From an uncultured Prochlorococcus sp. (lineage in GTDB: Bacteria; Cyanobacteriota; Cyanobacteriia; PCC-6307; Cyanobiaceae): 64,000 nt of DNA. Made by a program: the position numbers and the translations under genes. Shown one piece after another: positions 36,741 to 56,296 of the stretch. The DNA is taken from the NCBI GenBank assembly GCA_902576415.1, contig CACGVZ010000001.1, positions 1 through 64,000 on the forward strand, read 5' to 3'. How positions within the stretch are numbered: the first letter of the stretch is position 1; every line of letters starts with the position of its first letter. The notes under the pieces are model-generated. The model saw only the letters and a program-made list of their open reading frames with translations, searched no databases and had not been told where the DNA came from.

Positions 36741-36830
36741 AATAATCTTTTATAAACATTGTAATTCTAATAAATTTTTAATAAATAGAATGTATTTTAT
36801 GAATGGTAAAAAATTTATAATCATAACTAA

Positions 36831-37544
36831 ATGAAAAAACAAGACATACCAGAGGAAATCTCTGCCTTAATAAATGAAGAAGAGATAATTATGTTTCAAG
36901 AATTGCAAATTAAAATAAAAGAATTAAATAATAAAACCAATCTTACGAGATTAATTAATGGTGATGATTATTGGGTATCTCAAGTTTTTGACAGCATTTG
37001 GCCATTTAAAACTTTCCCGAATATTAATTTTGATAATAAAAAATTTTTAGATATTGGATCTGGATGTGGCTTCCCTGGTTTAGCTTATGCCATAACTCAT
37101 CCTACTTCAGAAATATACCTAGTTGATTCTTCCAAAAAGAAAACAGATGCACTAAAAGCCTTAATTAAAGAGATCAATTTCAAAAATAATATTCATGTAA
37201 TCAATGATCGTATTGAAAATTTAGCTCATCAATCGTCAATGAGAAATAGTTTCCATATTGCTACTACTAGAGCGGTGAGTAATCCATCAACTGTTTCAGA
37301 ATATATAATACCAATGCTAAAAAAAGAAGGATTTGGAGTTTTATATTGTGGGAAATGGACTGATGAGGAAAGTAAAAATCTTGATAAAACTTTAGAAATA
37401 TTAGAAGGAAAATTTAAAGAGAAAAAAAAGATTTTATTACCAAAAAGTAAAGGCACCCGAAATATTATTCTTATTCAACCAAAAAATTATTGCCCCGAAA
37501 TTTACCCAAGAAAAGTTGGTAAACCTGAGAAAAATCCATTATGA
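36831..37544 (+). CDS. rsmG: 16S rRNA (guanine(527)-N(7))-methyltransferase RsmG
   Basis: FLDIGSGCGFPGLAYAITHP, LVDSSKKKTDALK, TTRAVSNPS. Confidence 0.94.
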   Translation: MKKQDIPEEISALINEEEIIMFQELQIKIKELNNKTNLTRLINGDDYWVSQVFDSIWPFKTFPNINFDNKKFLDIGSGCGFPGLAYAITHPTSEIYLVDSSKKKTDALKALIKEINFKNNIHVINDRIENLAHQSSMRNSFHIATTRAVSNPSTVSEYIIPMLKKEGFGVLYCGKWTDEESKNLDKTLEILEGKFKEKKKILLPKSKGTRNIILIQPKNYCPEIYPRKVGKPEKNPL

Positions 37545-37546
37545 AA

Positions 37547-38740
37547 TTATTTTTTTGATAATCTTTTAGCAACGTTATCTCCAAACTTTTCTTTTAAAGT
37601 TCTTAATTTATTTATAACTTTTTTTGGATTTATATGGCCTTCTAAAACTTTCAATAATTGGCCTTCAGAAACATCCACATCGAGTAAATTAGAGTTAGAT
37701 CCTGGGAACCAATGACTGCCATTCCCAAGCAGTTGATATCTAGCTCTTGCAAATCCTTCCATATCCAACCAATCTATTAAATTTGAAAGCCATAGCAAAA
37801 CGGGAATATTAATATTACCAGGAGTATATTCCCAACTCGGTAGATTTCTATCCCAATTTTGATGCCACTCTAAACCAAAAACATTAATCGATTCCTGCCT
37901 TAATCGACTTAATATCTTTGGAAGATACTTCTCGGATTCTGATAATAACGAAACAGCTTCTAAATGAAGGTCAAAATCTGCCTCTTTTGCAATGCCTACA
38001 CTAAGGGTATGAACATTTTTATTTCTTAAACAAAAAAGATCATTAAAAACTATAGGATGAAGTGGTCTACAAAGTTCCAACATTTTGTTTGAGGGAGTAT
38101 GAAGATGTCCCCCTTTATCAGTAGGACTTATTATAAAAACCCCAAGATCATACTTATTTGCTAAATTTATAACCTTTGCATTTTCTTGATTTATGAAATA
38201 CCAGTGCAAATTTACATAATCAAATAAATTTGTTGAAATAGCCTTCTCAATTAGCGAAGATTTTCCATGGGTCGAAAATCCAATAGAACCAATTAAATTT
38301 TCTTTTTGAAAATTCCTTAAAATATCAATACAACCTCCATCTTTAACAGCCTGGTACAAATGTTCATTTGTATTGATGCCATGTATTGCTAGCAAATCAA
38401 TTCTTTTAACTTTCAATTTTTCAATGCTTGTTAAAACATCTCTCTCAAAAACTTCTGGATCAATATTTGGTGGGATCTTTGTTTGAATAATGTTTGGAAT
38501 TGTTTTGGTATTGTGAAAACCCATTCCTAATTGCACCTCAGAAGTTCCATAATACTTAGCAGTTTCGACATGACTTAAGCCATATTTGTTTGCCAAATTC
38601 AAAATATTTTCTACTTTATTTTGTTCTATATAGGAAATTTCAGAAAAATCTAATTGATCCCAACTTTTTTGAAATCTCATGCCCCCCAAAGATAAAACAG
38701 GAATCTTTAAATTGGTTCGACCAAATCTCCGATATTCCAT
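37547..38740 (-). CDS. Aldo/keto reductase family protein
   Basis: MEYRRFGRTNLKIPVLSLGGMRF, IDLLAIHGI, IGSIGFSTHG. Confidence 0.88.
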   Translation of the reverse strand: MEYRRFGRTNLKIPVLSLGGMRFQKSWDQLDFSEISYIEQNKVENILNLANKYGLSHVETAKYYGTSEVQLGMGFHNTKTIPNIIQTKIPPNIDPEVFERDVLTSIEKLKVKRIDLLAIHGINTNEHLYQAVKDGGCIDILRNFQKENLIGSIGFSTHGKSSLIEKAISTNLFDYVNLHWYFINQENAKVINLANKYDLGVFIISPTDKGGHLHTPSNKMLELCRPLHPIVFNDLFCLRNKNVHTLSVGIAKEADFDLHLEAVSLLSESEKYLPKILSRLRQESINVFGLEWHQNWDRNLPSWEYTPGNINIPVLLWLSNLIDWLDMEGFARARYQLLGNGSHWFPGSNSNLLDVDVSEGQLLKVLEGHINPKKVINKLRTLKEKFGDNVAKRLSKK

Positions 38741-38749
38741 TTTATAAAA

Positions 38750-39109
38750 TTAATGCTTATTCATTCTTGGTGGTTTTCCAAATGATTGAAACATATCCCT
38801 ATCTAGACTTTTTTCCAAATCATCCAATTCTTCAAACTTGACCCAGTGAATACAATCAACAGGGCATGTGTCTATCGCTTCTTGTATTACATCACAACTA
38901 TCTCCATCTTGCCTAATAGCTCGACTTCTACCATGAAATTCATCAACCATGAACGTGTTCGAAGCTACGTGTACGCAATATTGACAACCTATACATTTAG
39001 CTTCATCCACCCAAACAGCTTTTTCGGCTAATTTACCACCTAGTACGGGCTCAAAGCCAGTAATTTCAATATCATCTTCAAAAGTATCAAATGGATCTTT
39101 AAAATCCAT
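38750..39109 (-). CDS. 4Fe-4S ferredoxin
   Basis: CIGCQYCVHVASNTFMVDEFHGRSRAIRQDGDS...DTCPVDCIHWV. Confidence 0.92.
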   Translation of the reverse strand: MDFKDPFDTFEDDIEITGFEPVLGGKLAEKAVWVDEAKCIGCQYCVHVASNTFMVDEFHGRSRAIRQDGDSCDVIQEAIDTCPVDCIHWVKFEELDDLEKSLDRDMFQSFGKPPRMNKH

Positions 39110-39118
39110 ATTCTAATA

Positions 39119-39511
39119 TTAATTATCCCACTTGGTTAAAACCAATTCAATAGCACCGTCATTAGTATTTTTTTCTTCAACAATTTGGTAACCATCTTCT
39201 TTAGTTTTGGAAATAATAGTTTGGTAAGCATACATTTGAGTAACCTTGGAAATGAATCTCTCTACTGGAATTTCAAATTTCCATAGATCAAGGTCAGTAA
39301 CTAATTCATAAGTATTTGAATTATGATCCCATTTAAATCCAACTTTAGTATCACCAGGTAGATTAATGCTTATATCAACTGCTGTAAATTTGCCCTTGTA
39401 ACCTTTGACAAACTTTTCTTCTTGATCAATTTCGTATCCTAGAATATTTAAAGCCTTGAATAATGGCTCTGCTTTTTTAAGCTGGGTTTTAATAGTACTA
39501 AAATGTGACAT
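39119..39511 (-). CDS. ycf35: Ycf35 / DUF1257 family protein
   Basis: MSHFSTIKTQLKKAEPLFKALNILGYEI...VTQMYAYQTI matches Ycf35. Confidence 0.87.
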   Translation of the reverse strand: MSHFSTIKTQLKKAEPLFKALNILGYEIDQEEKFVKGYKGKFTAVDISINLPGDTKVGFKWDHNSNTYELVTDLDLWKFEIPVERFISKVTQMYAYQTIISKTKEDGYQIVEEKNTNDGAIELVLTKWDN

Positions 39512-39713
39512 TAGATTCGTTGTTTAATTGTTTAAAGTTTTCATTTTGATTAGAGATGAAAGCATCAGAAGTTTTGTTCTTGACAGTTACTTTGCCGAGA
39601 GAATCTTCAAGATTTTTAGTAGCTTCATTGCATGAATTACCTGTGAAGCCTTCAACAGTCTCTTCAACTCTTCCATCTTGATGAATTTTGAATCTCAATG
39701 TTTTTTGAGGCAT
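39498..39713 (-). CDS. DUF2997 family protein (start refined to ATG at 39713)
   Basis: MPQKTLRFKIHQDGRVEETVEGFTGNSCNEATKNLEDSLG; overlaps ycf35 by 14 bp. The ORF track's TTG start at 39722 is less likely. Confidence 0.8.
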   Translation of the reverse strand: MPQKTLRFKIHQDGRVEETVEGFTGNSCNEATKNLEDSLGKVTVKNKTSDAFISNQNENFKQLNNESNVTF

Positions 39714-39804
39714 TAAATTCAAGTACTAAGTACTTTTTACTTTATATAGAATAACGAAAATATTTTGTTTCAGTTGGTACAAGTTAAATATTTTTAATTT
39801 TTAT

Positions 39805-39866
39805 ATTGAATATCTGATAAATTTATTTTTTGGTAGAGTTCTATTAAGAAATTTTAGATATTCAAT
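39805..39866. repeat. 11-bp perfect inverted repeat spanning the 3' end of the HEAT-repeat gene
   Basis: ATTGAATATCT (39805-39815) and AGATATTCAAT (39856-39866), 40-nt spacer. Confidence 0.6.
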
Positions 39867-40635
39867 TATAAAAACCTTGCATGCCCATTGAATCCAGGGC
39901 AGTTTTTGCTTCTTCCATAACTGATGGCTCCTTATCGAAAAGGGCTATTTTAGTACATTCATCAACGAAACTTTCTTGTAATGTATTGTTTAATTTTTCG
40001 TACAATCTACATAATGACCATATGCAATTACTTCTTACACCAGATTCATTATCAATCTTTAAACTTATTAAAAGTTGTTCTGCTGCTAATTGAGCATTTT
40101 CCAAAGAAACACTTCCAATTTCAGCTAAAGAACTAGATGACCATAACCTGACTGCAGCTACATCATTCTTTAAAGCACTAATTAATGGCTTTAAAACAAT
40201 TTGGTCATCATAATTAGCTAAGCTCCACGCAGTCGCCCTTCTTACATAAGCATTATCATCAGTCTTCAGAAGACTGACAAGTTTCTTAACTGCGCTAGGG
40301 CATGGATTACGACCTAAAGCATATACTGCACTCATTCTCTCAACAGGACAGGGTTGATCAAGTAATGGTAACAAAAGGGGAAAAGATCTTTTATCTCTAT
40401 ATTCGCAAAATATTCTTAAGCCTTGTATTCTTTCTTCTCTCTTTCCTTCTAGCATTTTTAAAGCTTCATTACACTCTTGAGTTATGTTTAAACCTTTTGA
40501 AAAAGCATCTTCATCAATTTGCTCTAAAGGATCTATTTCAATCTCTAAAGCCAATTCTTTGGCCAAAACATCTGGATCAACTGCAATTTCAGCAAGGCTT
40601 TCTTTTTTAGGATCCTTATTTTGAGTCATTTTCAA
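39862..40635 (-). CDS. HEAT-repeat protein (PBS-lyase-like repeats)
   Basis: Repeats VERMSAVYALGRNPCPSAVKKLVSLLKTDDNAYVRRATAWSLANYDD...VAAVRLWSSSSLAEIG. Confidence 0.85.
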   Translation of the reverse strand: MKMTQNKDPKKESLAEIAVDPDVLAKELALEIEIDPLEQIDEDAFSKGLNITQECNEALKMLEGKREERIQGLRIFCEYRDKRSFPLLLPLLDQPCPVERMSAVYALGRNPCPSAVKKLVSLLKTDDNAYVRRATAWSLANYDDQIVLKPLISALKNDVAAVRLWSSSSLAEIGSVSLENAQLAAEQLLISLKIDNESGVRSNCIWSLCRLYEKLNNTLQESFVDECTKIALFDKEPSVMEEAKTALDSMGMQGFYN

Positions 40636-40647
40636 ATACTAAAAATA

Positions 40648-40800
40648 TTAATTCATTGGGGCAGGCGACATCATATCTCCTGGCAACCAAATTCTTGCAC
40701 TAACTGCAAAGAAAGCAATCCCAAAAAGTGCAACGATAGCGAAAGGTAAAACTTTTGTCTTAATAAAACCCAAAGATTCAAAATTAATTAAGTCAATAAT
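40648..40800 (-). CDS. Small single-TM protein (about 41-51 aa), function unknown
   Basis: Hand translation (I)IDLINFESLGFIKTKVLPFAIVALFGIAFFAVSARIWLPGDMMSPAPMN*; absent from ORF track; no in-frame ATG before the TM segment, so start is uncertain (TTG or ATT). Confidence 0.5.
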   Translation of the reverse strand: MIDLINFESLGFIKTKVLPFAIVALFGIAFFAVSARIWLPGDMMSPAPMN

Positions 40801-40845
40801 AACCTGTTTAATATACTTTTAAAAAAATTTTCTTAGATAATATTA

Positions 40846-41901
<1,056 letters not shown>

Positions 41902-41918
41902 TTAGTTCGAAACTGTTT

Positions 41919-42074
<156 letters not shown>

Positions 42075-42124
42075 TTACAAATTAAAAATTCATTCTAGTC
42101 ACTAAAAATATTAATAGATAATAT

Positions 42125-48192
<6,068 letters not shown>

Positions 48193-48213
48193 TTAGAAGT
48201 TTTAATCAAGTAT

Positions 48214-51200
48214 TTAATCTTCCTCATATTCAGAGGTTCCAAGTGATTCGTATGTTGGTCTCGATGGCGTATTCCTTCTAGGATTTATGTCTTGCATTAA
48301 ATCAACCTCTTTTCCTTCATCTGTATAAACCCCAATATCTAATCCTAGAGATTGTAATTCTCTCATAAGAACTTTGAATGACTCAGGAGTTCCAGGCCTA
48401 GGAATTGGTTTCCCTTTCACAATTGCATTCAAAGCTTCATTTCTTCCTTGCATATCATCAGATTTAACAGTTAATAGTTCTTGTAAGGTGTAGGCTGCTC
48501 CATATGCTTCAAGAGCCCATACTTCCATTTCTCCAAGCCTTTGTCCACCTTGTTGAGCTTTACCACCCAATGGTTGCTGTGTAACTAGAGAATAAGGACC
48601 AGTAGATCTGGCATGAATTTTGTCATCCACTAGATGAACTAACTTAAGAAAGTGTGAGTATCCTACAGCAACTGGCTGATCAAAAGGTTCACCTGTTCTG
48701 CCATCTTTAAGTAATAATTTGCCTGGATCTTCAGGATTGTAAACCCAAGCTTTTCCTGGCTGTTTTGAAGCTTCCTCTAAAAATGCTTGAACAGTCTGAT
48801 GTGATTTTTCAGCACCATACATTTCATCAAATGGGACAACTTTAACTCTACAATTTAAGTTTGAAGCTGCCCAGCCCATCAATAGTTCAAAAACTTGACC
48901 CACGTTCATTCTACTTGGAACTCCTAAAGGGTTTAGAACTATATCTACAGGAGTTCCATCTGGAAGATAAGGCATATCTTCTCTAGGTAAGATTCTGCTA
49001 ATAATACCTTTATTACCATGCCTACCAGCCATTTTGTCGCCTACTTGGATTTTCCTTCTCTGGGCCACATAAACTCTTACAACCATATTTGCCCCTGGAG
49101 GTAATTCATCACCTTGTTCTCTTGTGTAAATACGAACATCTAAAACTCTTCCCTTTTCAGTCTTTGGGACCCTAAGGGAGTTATCTCTAACATCTCGAGC
49201 CTTTTCTCCGAAAATCGCTCTCAAAAGTTTTTCTTCAGGAGGTTGGTCTGATTCTCCTTTTGGTGTAACTTTTCCTACAAGGATATCTCCACTCTCCACA
49301 AAAGCTCCAATCCTAATAATTCCCATTTCATCAAGATTATTCAAGCTTTCTTCAGAGATGTTGGGAATTTCTCTTGTAATTTCTTCTGGTCCTAACTTTG
49401 TTTGTCTTGCCTCAATTTCATATTTTTCAATATGTACTGATGTATATAAATCATCAGTTACCATCCTTTCACTTACAAGAATTGCATCTTCGTAGTTGTA
49501 GCCCTCCCAAGGCATATATGCGATTAAGACATTCTGGCCTAATGCTATTTCTCCTCCTTCACAAGCTGATCCATCTGCCAACACTTGCCCAGATATAACT
49601 TGATCTCCCATTTTTACTATTGGTCTTTGGTTTAGGCAGGTATCTTGATTTGATCTTTGATATTTTTGAAGATAATGAAAATGTTCATTACCATCATCAT
49701 CTTTAATAACGATCTCATTTGCATCTACATAAGAGACAGTGCCATTGACTTTTGTGATGGGTACCATTCCAGAATCTCTAGCAACCTGAGATTCTAGACC
49801 TGTGCCAACCAAAGGACGTTCTGGTCTAAGCAATGGAACAGCTTGTCTTTGCATATTTGATCCCATCAGGGCTCTATTTGCATCATCATGTTCCAAAAAG
49901 GGAATAAGTGAAGTTGCAACTGAAATCACTTGAACAGGTGAAAGTTGAACATAATCAACTTGATGAGGAGGAACTTTTTCAAAATCTTGTCTGTATCTTA
50001 CCGGTATTAAATTTGCAAGTATATTTCCATCCTTGTCAGTTGCAACATCTCCAGGGGCAACCCTACACTCATCTTCTAAGTCAGCAGAAAGGTAAACAGG
50101 ATTACCTTCTTTATTAACTTTGCCATTACTAACTTCCCAAAAAGGAGTTTCAATAAAACCATATTCGTTAACTCTTGCATGAGTAGCTAAAGAGTTTATA
50201 AGTCCTGCATTAGGACCTTCAGGTGTCTCAATAGGACATAAACGTCCGTAATGTGATGGATGAATATCTCTTACCGCAAAGCCTGCTCTTTCTCTTGTTA
50301 AACCTCCTGGACCTAATGCCGAGATTCTTCTCTTATGTGTTAATTCAGCAAGAGGATTAGTTTGATCCATAAATTGGCTTAATTGACTGGATCCGAAAAA
50401 CTCCTTAATAGCAGCCACTAAAGGTTTAGGATTGACAAGTTGAGCGGGAGTAAGAGAATCTGTTTCTCCAACAGTCATTCTTTCTTTAATAATTCTTTCT
50501 AGACGGTTAAGTCCAACTCTTACTTGATTTTGAAGAAGTTCTCCTACAGATCTAACTCTCCGATTACCAAGATGGTCAATATCATCTAAAGTCACACCCC
50601 CTATATCCAATTCTAAGTTAATTAGGTAATCGATAGTGGAAAGAACATCTTCATGTGTAAGTGTTCTCACTTCATCTGGTACGGTAAGTCTTAATTTTTT
50701 ATTTATTTTATATCTCCCAACTCGGCCTAAATCATATCTTTTTGGATCAAAAAATCTGCTATGCAAAAGTTGTTGTCCACCAGAAACAGAGGGAGGTTCG
50801 CCAGGACGTAGCTTCTTGTAGAGTTCAAGTAAAGCCTGATCTTCTGAATTTATCCCCTCTTCATTAGCTGACTCAATTGAACTTTGATAAAACTCAGGAT
50901 GCCTAAGTTTATCCACTACATCATTATCAGAAAGTCCCATTGCTCTCATGAGAACATGAGCATTAATTTTTCGAGTTTTGTCAACTCTTACATAGAGTAA
51001 ATTATTTTTATCAGTCTCGAATTTTAACCATGCGCCCCTATTAGGAATAACACTTGCGTTATAGGTTCTTCGACCATTTTTATCTTGTTCATCTTTAAAA
51101 TATACACCTGGGCTGCGAACAATTTGGTTGACAATTACTCTTTCAGCACCATTAATGATAAAAGTCCCTCTTTCAGTCATTAATGGTAATTCGCCAATAA

Positions 51201-51507
51201 ATACTTCTTGTTCTTTAATTTCTCCTGTCTCTTTATTAATCAATCTGCAAGTAACATACATTTGAGATGCAAATGTAGCATCTCTTCTTTTTGCTTCCTC
51301 GACATCATGCCTAGGTCTTTTTAACCTGTATTCTTCACCAATAAAGTGTAATTCTAATTTACCTGTGTAATCAGAAATTGGAGAAAAATTTTGTAATTCC
51401 TCTATTAAACCTTTTTCTAAAAACCATTTAAAGCTTGCTCTTTGTACTTCAACCAAATCTGGTAGATAAGTAGCTGTTTTTGCTACCTGTAAAGCGCTAC
51501 TGCTCAT
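48214..51507 (-). CDS. rpoB: RNA polymerase subunit beta
   Basis: [63 protein letters not shown]. Confidence 0.99.
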   Translation of the reverse strand: MSSSALQVAKTATYLPDLVEVQRASFKWFLEKGLIEELQNFSPISDYTGKLELHFIGEEYRLKRPRHDVEEAKRRDATFASQMYVTCRLINKETGEIKEQEVFIGELPLMTERGTFIINGAERVIVNQIVRSPGVYFKDEQDKNGRRTYNASVIPNRGAWLKFETDKNNLLYVRVDKTRKINAHVLMRAMGLSDNDVVDKLRHPEFYQSSIESANEEGINSEDQALLELYKKLRPGEPPSVSGGQQLLHSRFFDPKRYDLGRVGRYKINKKLRLTVPDEVRTLTHEDVLSTIDYLINLELDIGGVTLDDIDHLGNRRVRSVGELLQNQVRVGLNRLERIIKERMTVGETDSLTPAQLVNPKPLVAAIKEFFGSSQLSQFMDQTNPLAELTHKRRISALGPGGLTRERAGFAVRDIHPSHYGRLCPIETPEGPNAGLINSLATHARVNEYGFIETPFWEVSNGKVNKEGNPVYLSADLEDECRVAPGDVATDKDGNILANLIPVRYRQDFEKVPPHQVDYVQLSPVQVISVATSLIPFLEHDDANRALMGSNMQRQAVPLLRPERPLVGTGLESQVARDSGMVPITKVNGTVSYVDANEIVIKDDDGNEHFHYLQKYQRSNQDTCLNQRPIVKMGDQVISGQVLADGSACEGGEIALGQNVLIAYMPWEGYNYEDAILVSERMVTDDLYTSVHIEKYEIEARQTKLGPEEITREIPNISEESLNNLDEMGIIRIGAFVESGDILVGKVTPKGESDQPPEEKLLRAIFGEKARDVRDNSLRVPKTEKGRVLDVRIYTREQGDELPPGANMVVRVYVAQRRKIQVGDKMAGRHGNKGIISRILPREDMPYLPDGTPVDIVLNPLGVPSRMNVGQVFELLMGWAASNLNCRVKVVPFDEMYGAEKSHQTVQAFLEEASKQPGKAWVYNPEDPGKLLLKDGRTGEPFDQPVAVGYSHFLKLVHLVDDKIHARSTGPYSLVTQQPLGGKAQQGGQRLGEMEVWALEAYGAAYTLQELLTVKSDDMQGRNEALNAIVKGKPIPRPGTPESFKVLMRELQSLGLDIGVYTDEGKEVDLMQDINPRRNTPSRPTYESLGTSEYEED

Positions 51508-51621
51508 CCAAGAAAACCTGCGATTTTGTGAGATTTACTATTTACTTTAAATTTACTCAATAATTATCTGTTTAACTTTTCTTATAATTTGAAATCAACA
51601 ATTAAATTTCGATTTCAACAA

Positions 51622-51655
51622 AAAATCAATTTAATAAAAACAAAAAATTGATTTT
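51622..51655 (-). terminator. Putative AT-rich hairpin terminator between tatD and rpoB
   Basis: AAAATCAATTT-N12-AAATTGATTTT perfect 11-bp stem followed on the minus strand by a T run. Confidence 0.5.
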
Positions 51656-51741
51656 GTGGTCACCAAAAACGTTATCTGAGAAAGTTAAAACTAAAAATTA
51701 AGAAAAATTTCCAGTAATTCCTAATACTAGCAGCTTAAACG

Positions 51742-52536
51742 TCAAATTAACAAGTCAAATTTAAACAAATCTTCAGCATTCTTAGATGACTCTTTGGCAA
51801 TTGTAATTAATTTAGTAGATCTAAGATCTGCCATGAATTTGGCTACATTTTCAACAAATGCAGGTTCATTTCTTTTACCCCTGTGAGGTACAGGCGCTAA
51901 AAAGGGCGAGTCAGTTTCGATTAAGTATTTATCATTAGGGACTATTTTGGCACATTCATGAATTTCAATTGCTTTTGGGAAAGTCACTATCCCACTAAAA
52001 CTTATATAAAAACCAAGATCCAAGAATTGCTCCATTTCTTTTGGAGTTCCTGTCCAACAATGAAGTACTCCTTTAGGACATTTACCACTCTTAGAGAGAC
52101 TATTACATATATCAATCATGTCATTTGCAGCATCTCTGCAATGAATAATTACAGGCAATCCTAGTTCATAAGCCAACTCCATTTGAGGAATAAGAGCATC
52201 AATTTGTTGAGTTTTATTATTACTTTTAAAAAAATCTAAGCCTAATTCTCCAATCGCAACAACTTTTCTATCTTCTTGAACTGATTTTTTTAAAGTGGAC
52301 TTGGAACTTAGTTCCCATTTTTTTGCTTCTAGCGGATGCAAACCCACTGAATAATAAATCTCATTAAATTTTTGGGATATTTTTTTTAATTTAGGAATTT
52401 CTGTTAATTCACAACAAGCATGAACTAACTTTTTTACACCTTTTGAACGCAACCTTAGGATTACATCTTCAAGGTCTTCTTCAAAATTTTCGAATATTAA
52501 ATGACAGTGTGAATCTATGAGTTTAAAATCGCTCAT
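51742..52536 (-). CDS. tatD: TatD family hydrolase
   Basis: LIDSHCHLIFENF, VGLHPLEA, GELGLDFF, IIHCRDA, ETDSPFLAP. Confidence 0.95.
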   Translation of the reverse strand: MSDFKLIDSHCHLIFENFEEDLEDVILRLRSKGVKKLVHACCELTEIPKLKKISQKFNEIYYSVGLHPLEAKKWELSSKSTLKKSVQEDRKVVAIGELGLDFFKSNNKTQQIDALIPQMELAYELGLPVIIHCRDAANDMIDICNSLSKSGKCPKGVLHCWTGTPKEMEQFLDLGFYISFSGIVTFPKAIEIHECAKIVPNDKYLIETDSPFLAPVPHRGKRNEPAFVENVAKFMADLRSTKLITIAKESSKNAEDLFKFDLLI

Positions 52537-52553
52537 AATTTTGGTCTGCCTCT

Positions 52554-52847
52554 TTAATTAGCGGTAAGTGTATTTTTTACAATAGTGTTAATTTTTGATT
52601 TTTTATTAGCCCCATTATTCTTATGCAGAACATTTTTTTTGACTGCTTTGTCAATTAAACTGAAAGTCTTATTAAGGGTTGTTTTAACTAAATTTTTATT
52701 ATCTTCGCTAGGATCTTTCTTATATTTATTGCAATTTTCTAATGTTCTTTTAGTCAAAGTTCTAACTGTAGATTTATATGTTTTATTTATTAAACGATTT
52801 CGTTCCGCAATTTGAATTCTCTTTTTTGCTGATTTGTTATTGGCCAC
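52554..52847 (-). CDS. rpsT: 30S ribosomal protein S20
   Basis: MANNKSAKKRIQIAERNRLINKTYKSTVRT. Confidence 0.96.
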   Translation of the reverse strand: MANNKSAKKRIQIAERNRLINKTYKSTVRTLTKRTLENCNKYKKDPSEDNKNLVKTTLNKTFSLIDKAVKKNVLHKNNGANKKSKINTIVKNTLTAN

Positions 52848-52967
52848 TGGAAATATATAAATATAAGATTTTAATCATAACAAACAAATCGACAACTTAT
52901 CAATCATATATAATTTGGATAGGAATAAATTTGGACTTGAGCCTTTCGATTAAGAAAAATTAAAAAT

Positions 52968-54254
52968 ATGAAGATAGTAAATAATAAAAAAGAAGCTTTT
53001 AAAGAACTACAACGGATCTCCAATAGAACTAATTTAGAAAACAATACCAAGATTAATTTGATTGTCGAAGAAATTCTTCGAGATGTAAAAACCAATGGCG
53101 ATGTAGCTGTAGAAAAATATACTAAAAAGTTTGATGGTTTCAATCCTAAACCAATGCAAATTAAGGCGAATGATTTAAAAAGTGCATGGAATGAGATTGA
53201 TAGCAATTTAAAGTGCGCACTTGAGGTTGCACATAAAAGAATTAAGAAATTCCATGAAAAAGAAATTCCATCATCCTTCGCTATAAAAGGTGAACATGGT
53301 GATACAGTTCAAAGAAGGTGGAGGCCAGTAAAAAATGCAGGAATTTATATTCCTGGAGGTAGAGCTGCTTATCCAAGTACTGTTTTAATGAATGCGGTAC
53401 CTGCAAAAGTAGCAGGAGTAAACGAAATTATCATGGTATCTCCAGGGAATAAAGAAGGGATGATAGACAAAACAGTTTTAGCTGCAGCTCACTTATCAGG
53501 AATTAATAAAGTTTTTAGAATTGGAGGAGCTCAAGCAATTGGCGCTTTAGCATTTGGGACAAAACAAATTGATAAAGTCGATGTTATTTCAGGTCCAGGT
53601 AACATTTATGTAACTACCGCCAAAAAATTAATTTACGGTTTTACAGGAATTGATTCTCTAGCCGGTCCAAGTGAAATATTAATCATCGCAGATGAAACCG
53701 CAAAGAGTTCACATATAGCCTCTGATTTACTTGCACAAGCAGAACATGATCCCTTAGCTTCATCAATACTTTTAACTACATCAAAGGAGCAGGCTAAAGA
53801 AGTTTTAAAAGACGTTTATAAAAAGATAGATGATCATCCAAGAAAACAAATTTGTATGGAATCAATAAAAAATTGGGGATTAATTGTTATTTGTGAAAAT
53901 CATGAATCATGCATTGAACTAAGCAATAAGTTTGCTCCAGAGCACCTAGAAATTTTAGCTTTTGATCCAAAAAAGATTCTTGACGGTATAGAAAATGCAG
54001 GGGCAATATTTTTAGGGAAATGGACGCCGGAAGCAGTAGGAGATTACTTGGCTGGACCAAATCATACTTTACCTACATCAGGAAATTCAAGATTTAGTGG
54101 GTCTTTAGGAGTTGAAACTTTTATGAAAAATACTTCAATAATCGAATTTAATGAAGAAAGTTTAAAAGTTAACAGTGTTAATATTATTAACCTCGCTAAA
54201 AGTGAGGGATTACATAGTCACGCCAATTCAGTACAAATAAGGTTTAAAGATTAA
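52968..54254 (+). CDS. hisD: Histidinol dehydrogenase
   Basis: [27 protein letters not shown], signature region [18 protein letters not shown]. Confidence 0.97.
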   Translation: MKIVNNKKEAFKELQRISNRTNLENNTKINLIVEEILRDVKTNGDVAVEKYTKKFDGFNPKPMQIKANDLKSAWNEIDSNLKCALEVAHKRIKKFHEKEIPSSFAIKGEHGDTVQRRWRPVKNAGIYIPGGRAAYPSTVLMNAVPAKVAGVNEIIMVSPGNKEGMIDKTVLAAAHLSGINKVFRIGGAQAIGALAFGTKQIDKVDVISGPGNIYVTTAKKLIYGFTGIDSLAGPSEILIIADETAKSSHIASDLLAQAEHDPLASSILLTTSKEQAKEVLKDVYKKIDDHPRKQICMESIKNWGLIVICENHESCIELSNKFAPEHLEILAFDPKKILDGIENAGAIFLGKWTPEAVGDYLAGPNHTLPTSGNSRFSGSLGVETFMKNTSIIEFNEESLKVNSVNIINLAKSEGLHSHANSVQIRFKD

Positions 54255-54964
54255 CCCACTTTTGATGGAGAAAAAACAACTGGAATATTGTTTTCAATTT
54301 TACCAACCAATACTTTATCTGTAAGATCAACAAATAATCCGTTCTCTAAGACTCCCGGAATATTATTTATAGTCATTTCAATCTCTTTTGGATTCTGAAT
54401 GCCATCATCAAACAATACATCTAAGATTAAATTGCCCTGATCAGTGACTATTGGGCCAGCTTTTTTGGTAGCCATTCTTAGAGTAGAAGTACCATTCATT
54501 TCTGAAATCAATTCATGCACTTGTTTCCAAGCATTTGGAAGTACTTCTACCGGTAAAGGAAAAGATTGATTTAAATTTTGTACAAGTTTAGTTTCGTCAA
54601 CAACAATTAGCAATTTATTAGCCTTAGATGCAACTAACTTTTCCCTAACATGGCATGCTCCTCCCCCTTTTATTAGTTGAAACCCTGGATCAACTTCATC
54701 TGCTCCATCAATAGCTAAATCTATTTGAGAAACAGAAGCTAAATCAATAAGTGGGATATCGAGTTGAAGTGCTAAAACTTCTGACTGAAAGGAAGTTGCA
54801 ACACCTCTTATATTTTTCAGTTTTCCAGAACGAATATTATCCGCGAGGCTTCTTATCATAAGTGCGGCTGTAGATCCAGACCCTAATCCAAGGATCATGT
54901 CACTCTTAACCTCTTTAATTGCTGCTTCAGCAACTATTTGTTTCATCTGAGTTTGTGAATCCAA
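54251..54964 (-). CDS. rpiA: Ribose-5-phosphate isomerase A
   Basis: [46 protein letters not shown]. Confidence 0.97.
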   Translation of the reverse strand: MDSQTQMKQIVAEAAIKEVKSDMILGLGSGSTAALMIRSLADNIRSGKLKNIRGVATSFQSEVLALQLDIPLIDLASVSQIDLAIDGADEVDPGFQLIKGGGACHVREKLVASKANKLLIVVDETKLVQNLNQSFPLPVEVLPNAWKQVHELISEMNGTSTLRMATKKAGPIVTDQGNLILDVLFDDGIQNPKEIEMTINNIPGVLENGLFVDLTDKVLVGKIENNIPVVFSPSKVG

Positions 54965-55007
54965 AATCTTTTTTGAGTTTATAGATTATTAAATTTCAAT
55001 GGGTGAT

Positions 55008-56165
<1,158 letters not shown>

Positions 56166-56296
56166 TTAATCTAATTGAAGAAACATATTATTGTTGTTTT
56201 TTTGTTTACATCCATAAAATACAAATTTTTGAGTGTTTTATAGAAAAAGCTTTTTTATATGTGAAAATTATTTTAAATTAATCTAAATAAATAAAT

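Noticed and set aside
49398-50821. Plus-strand ORFs antisense to rpoB
   Set aside because: Shadow ORFs with biased composition opposite a universally conserved gene.
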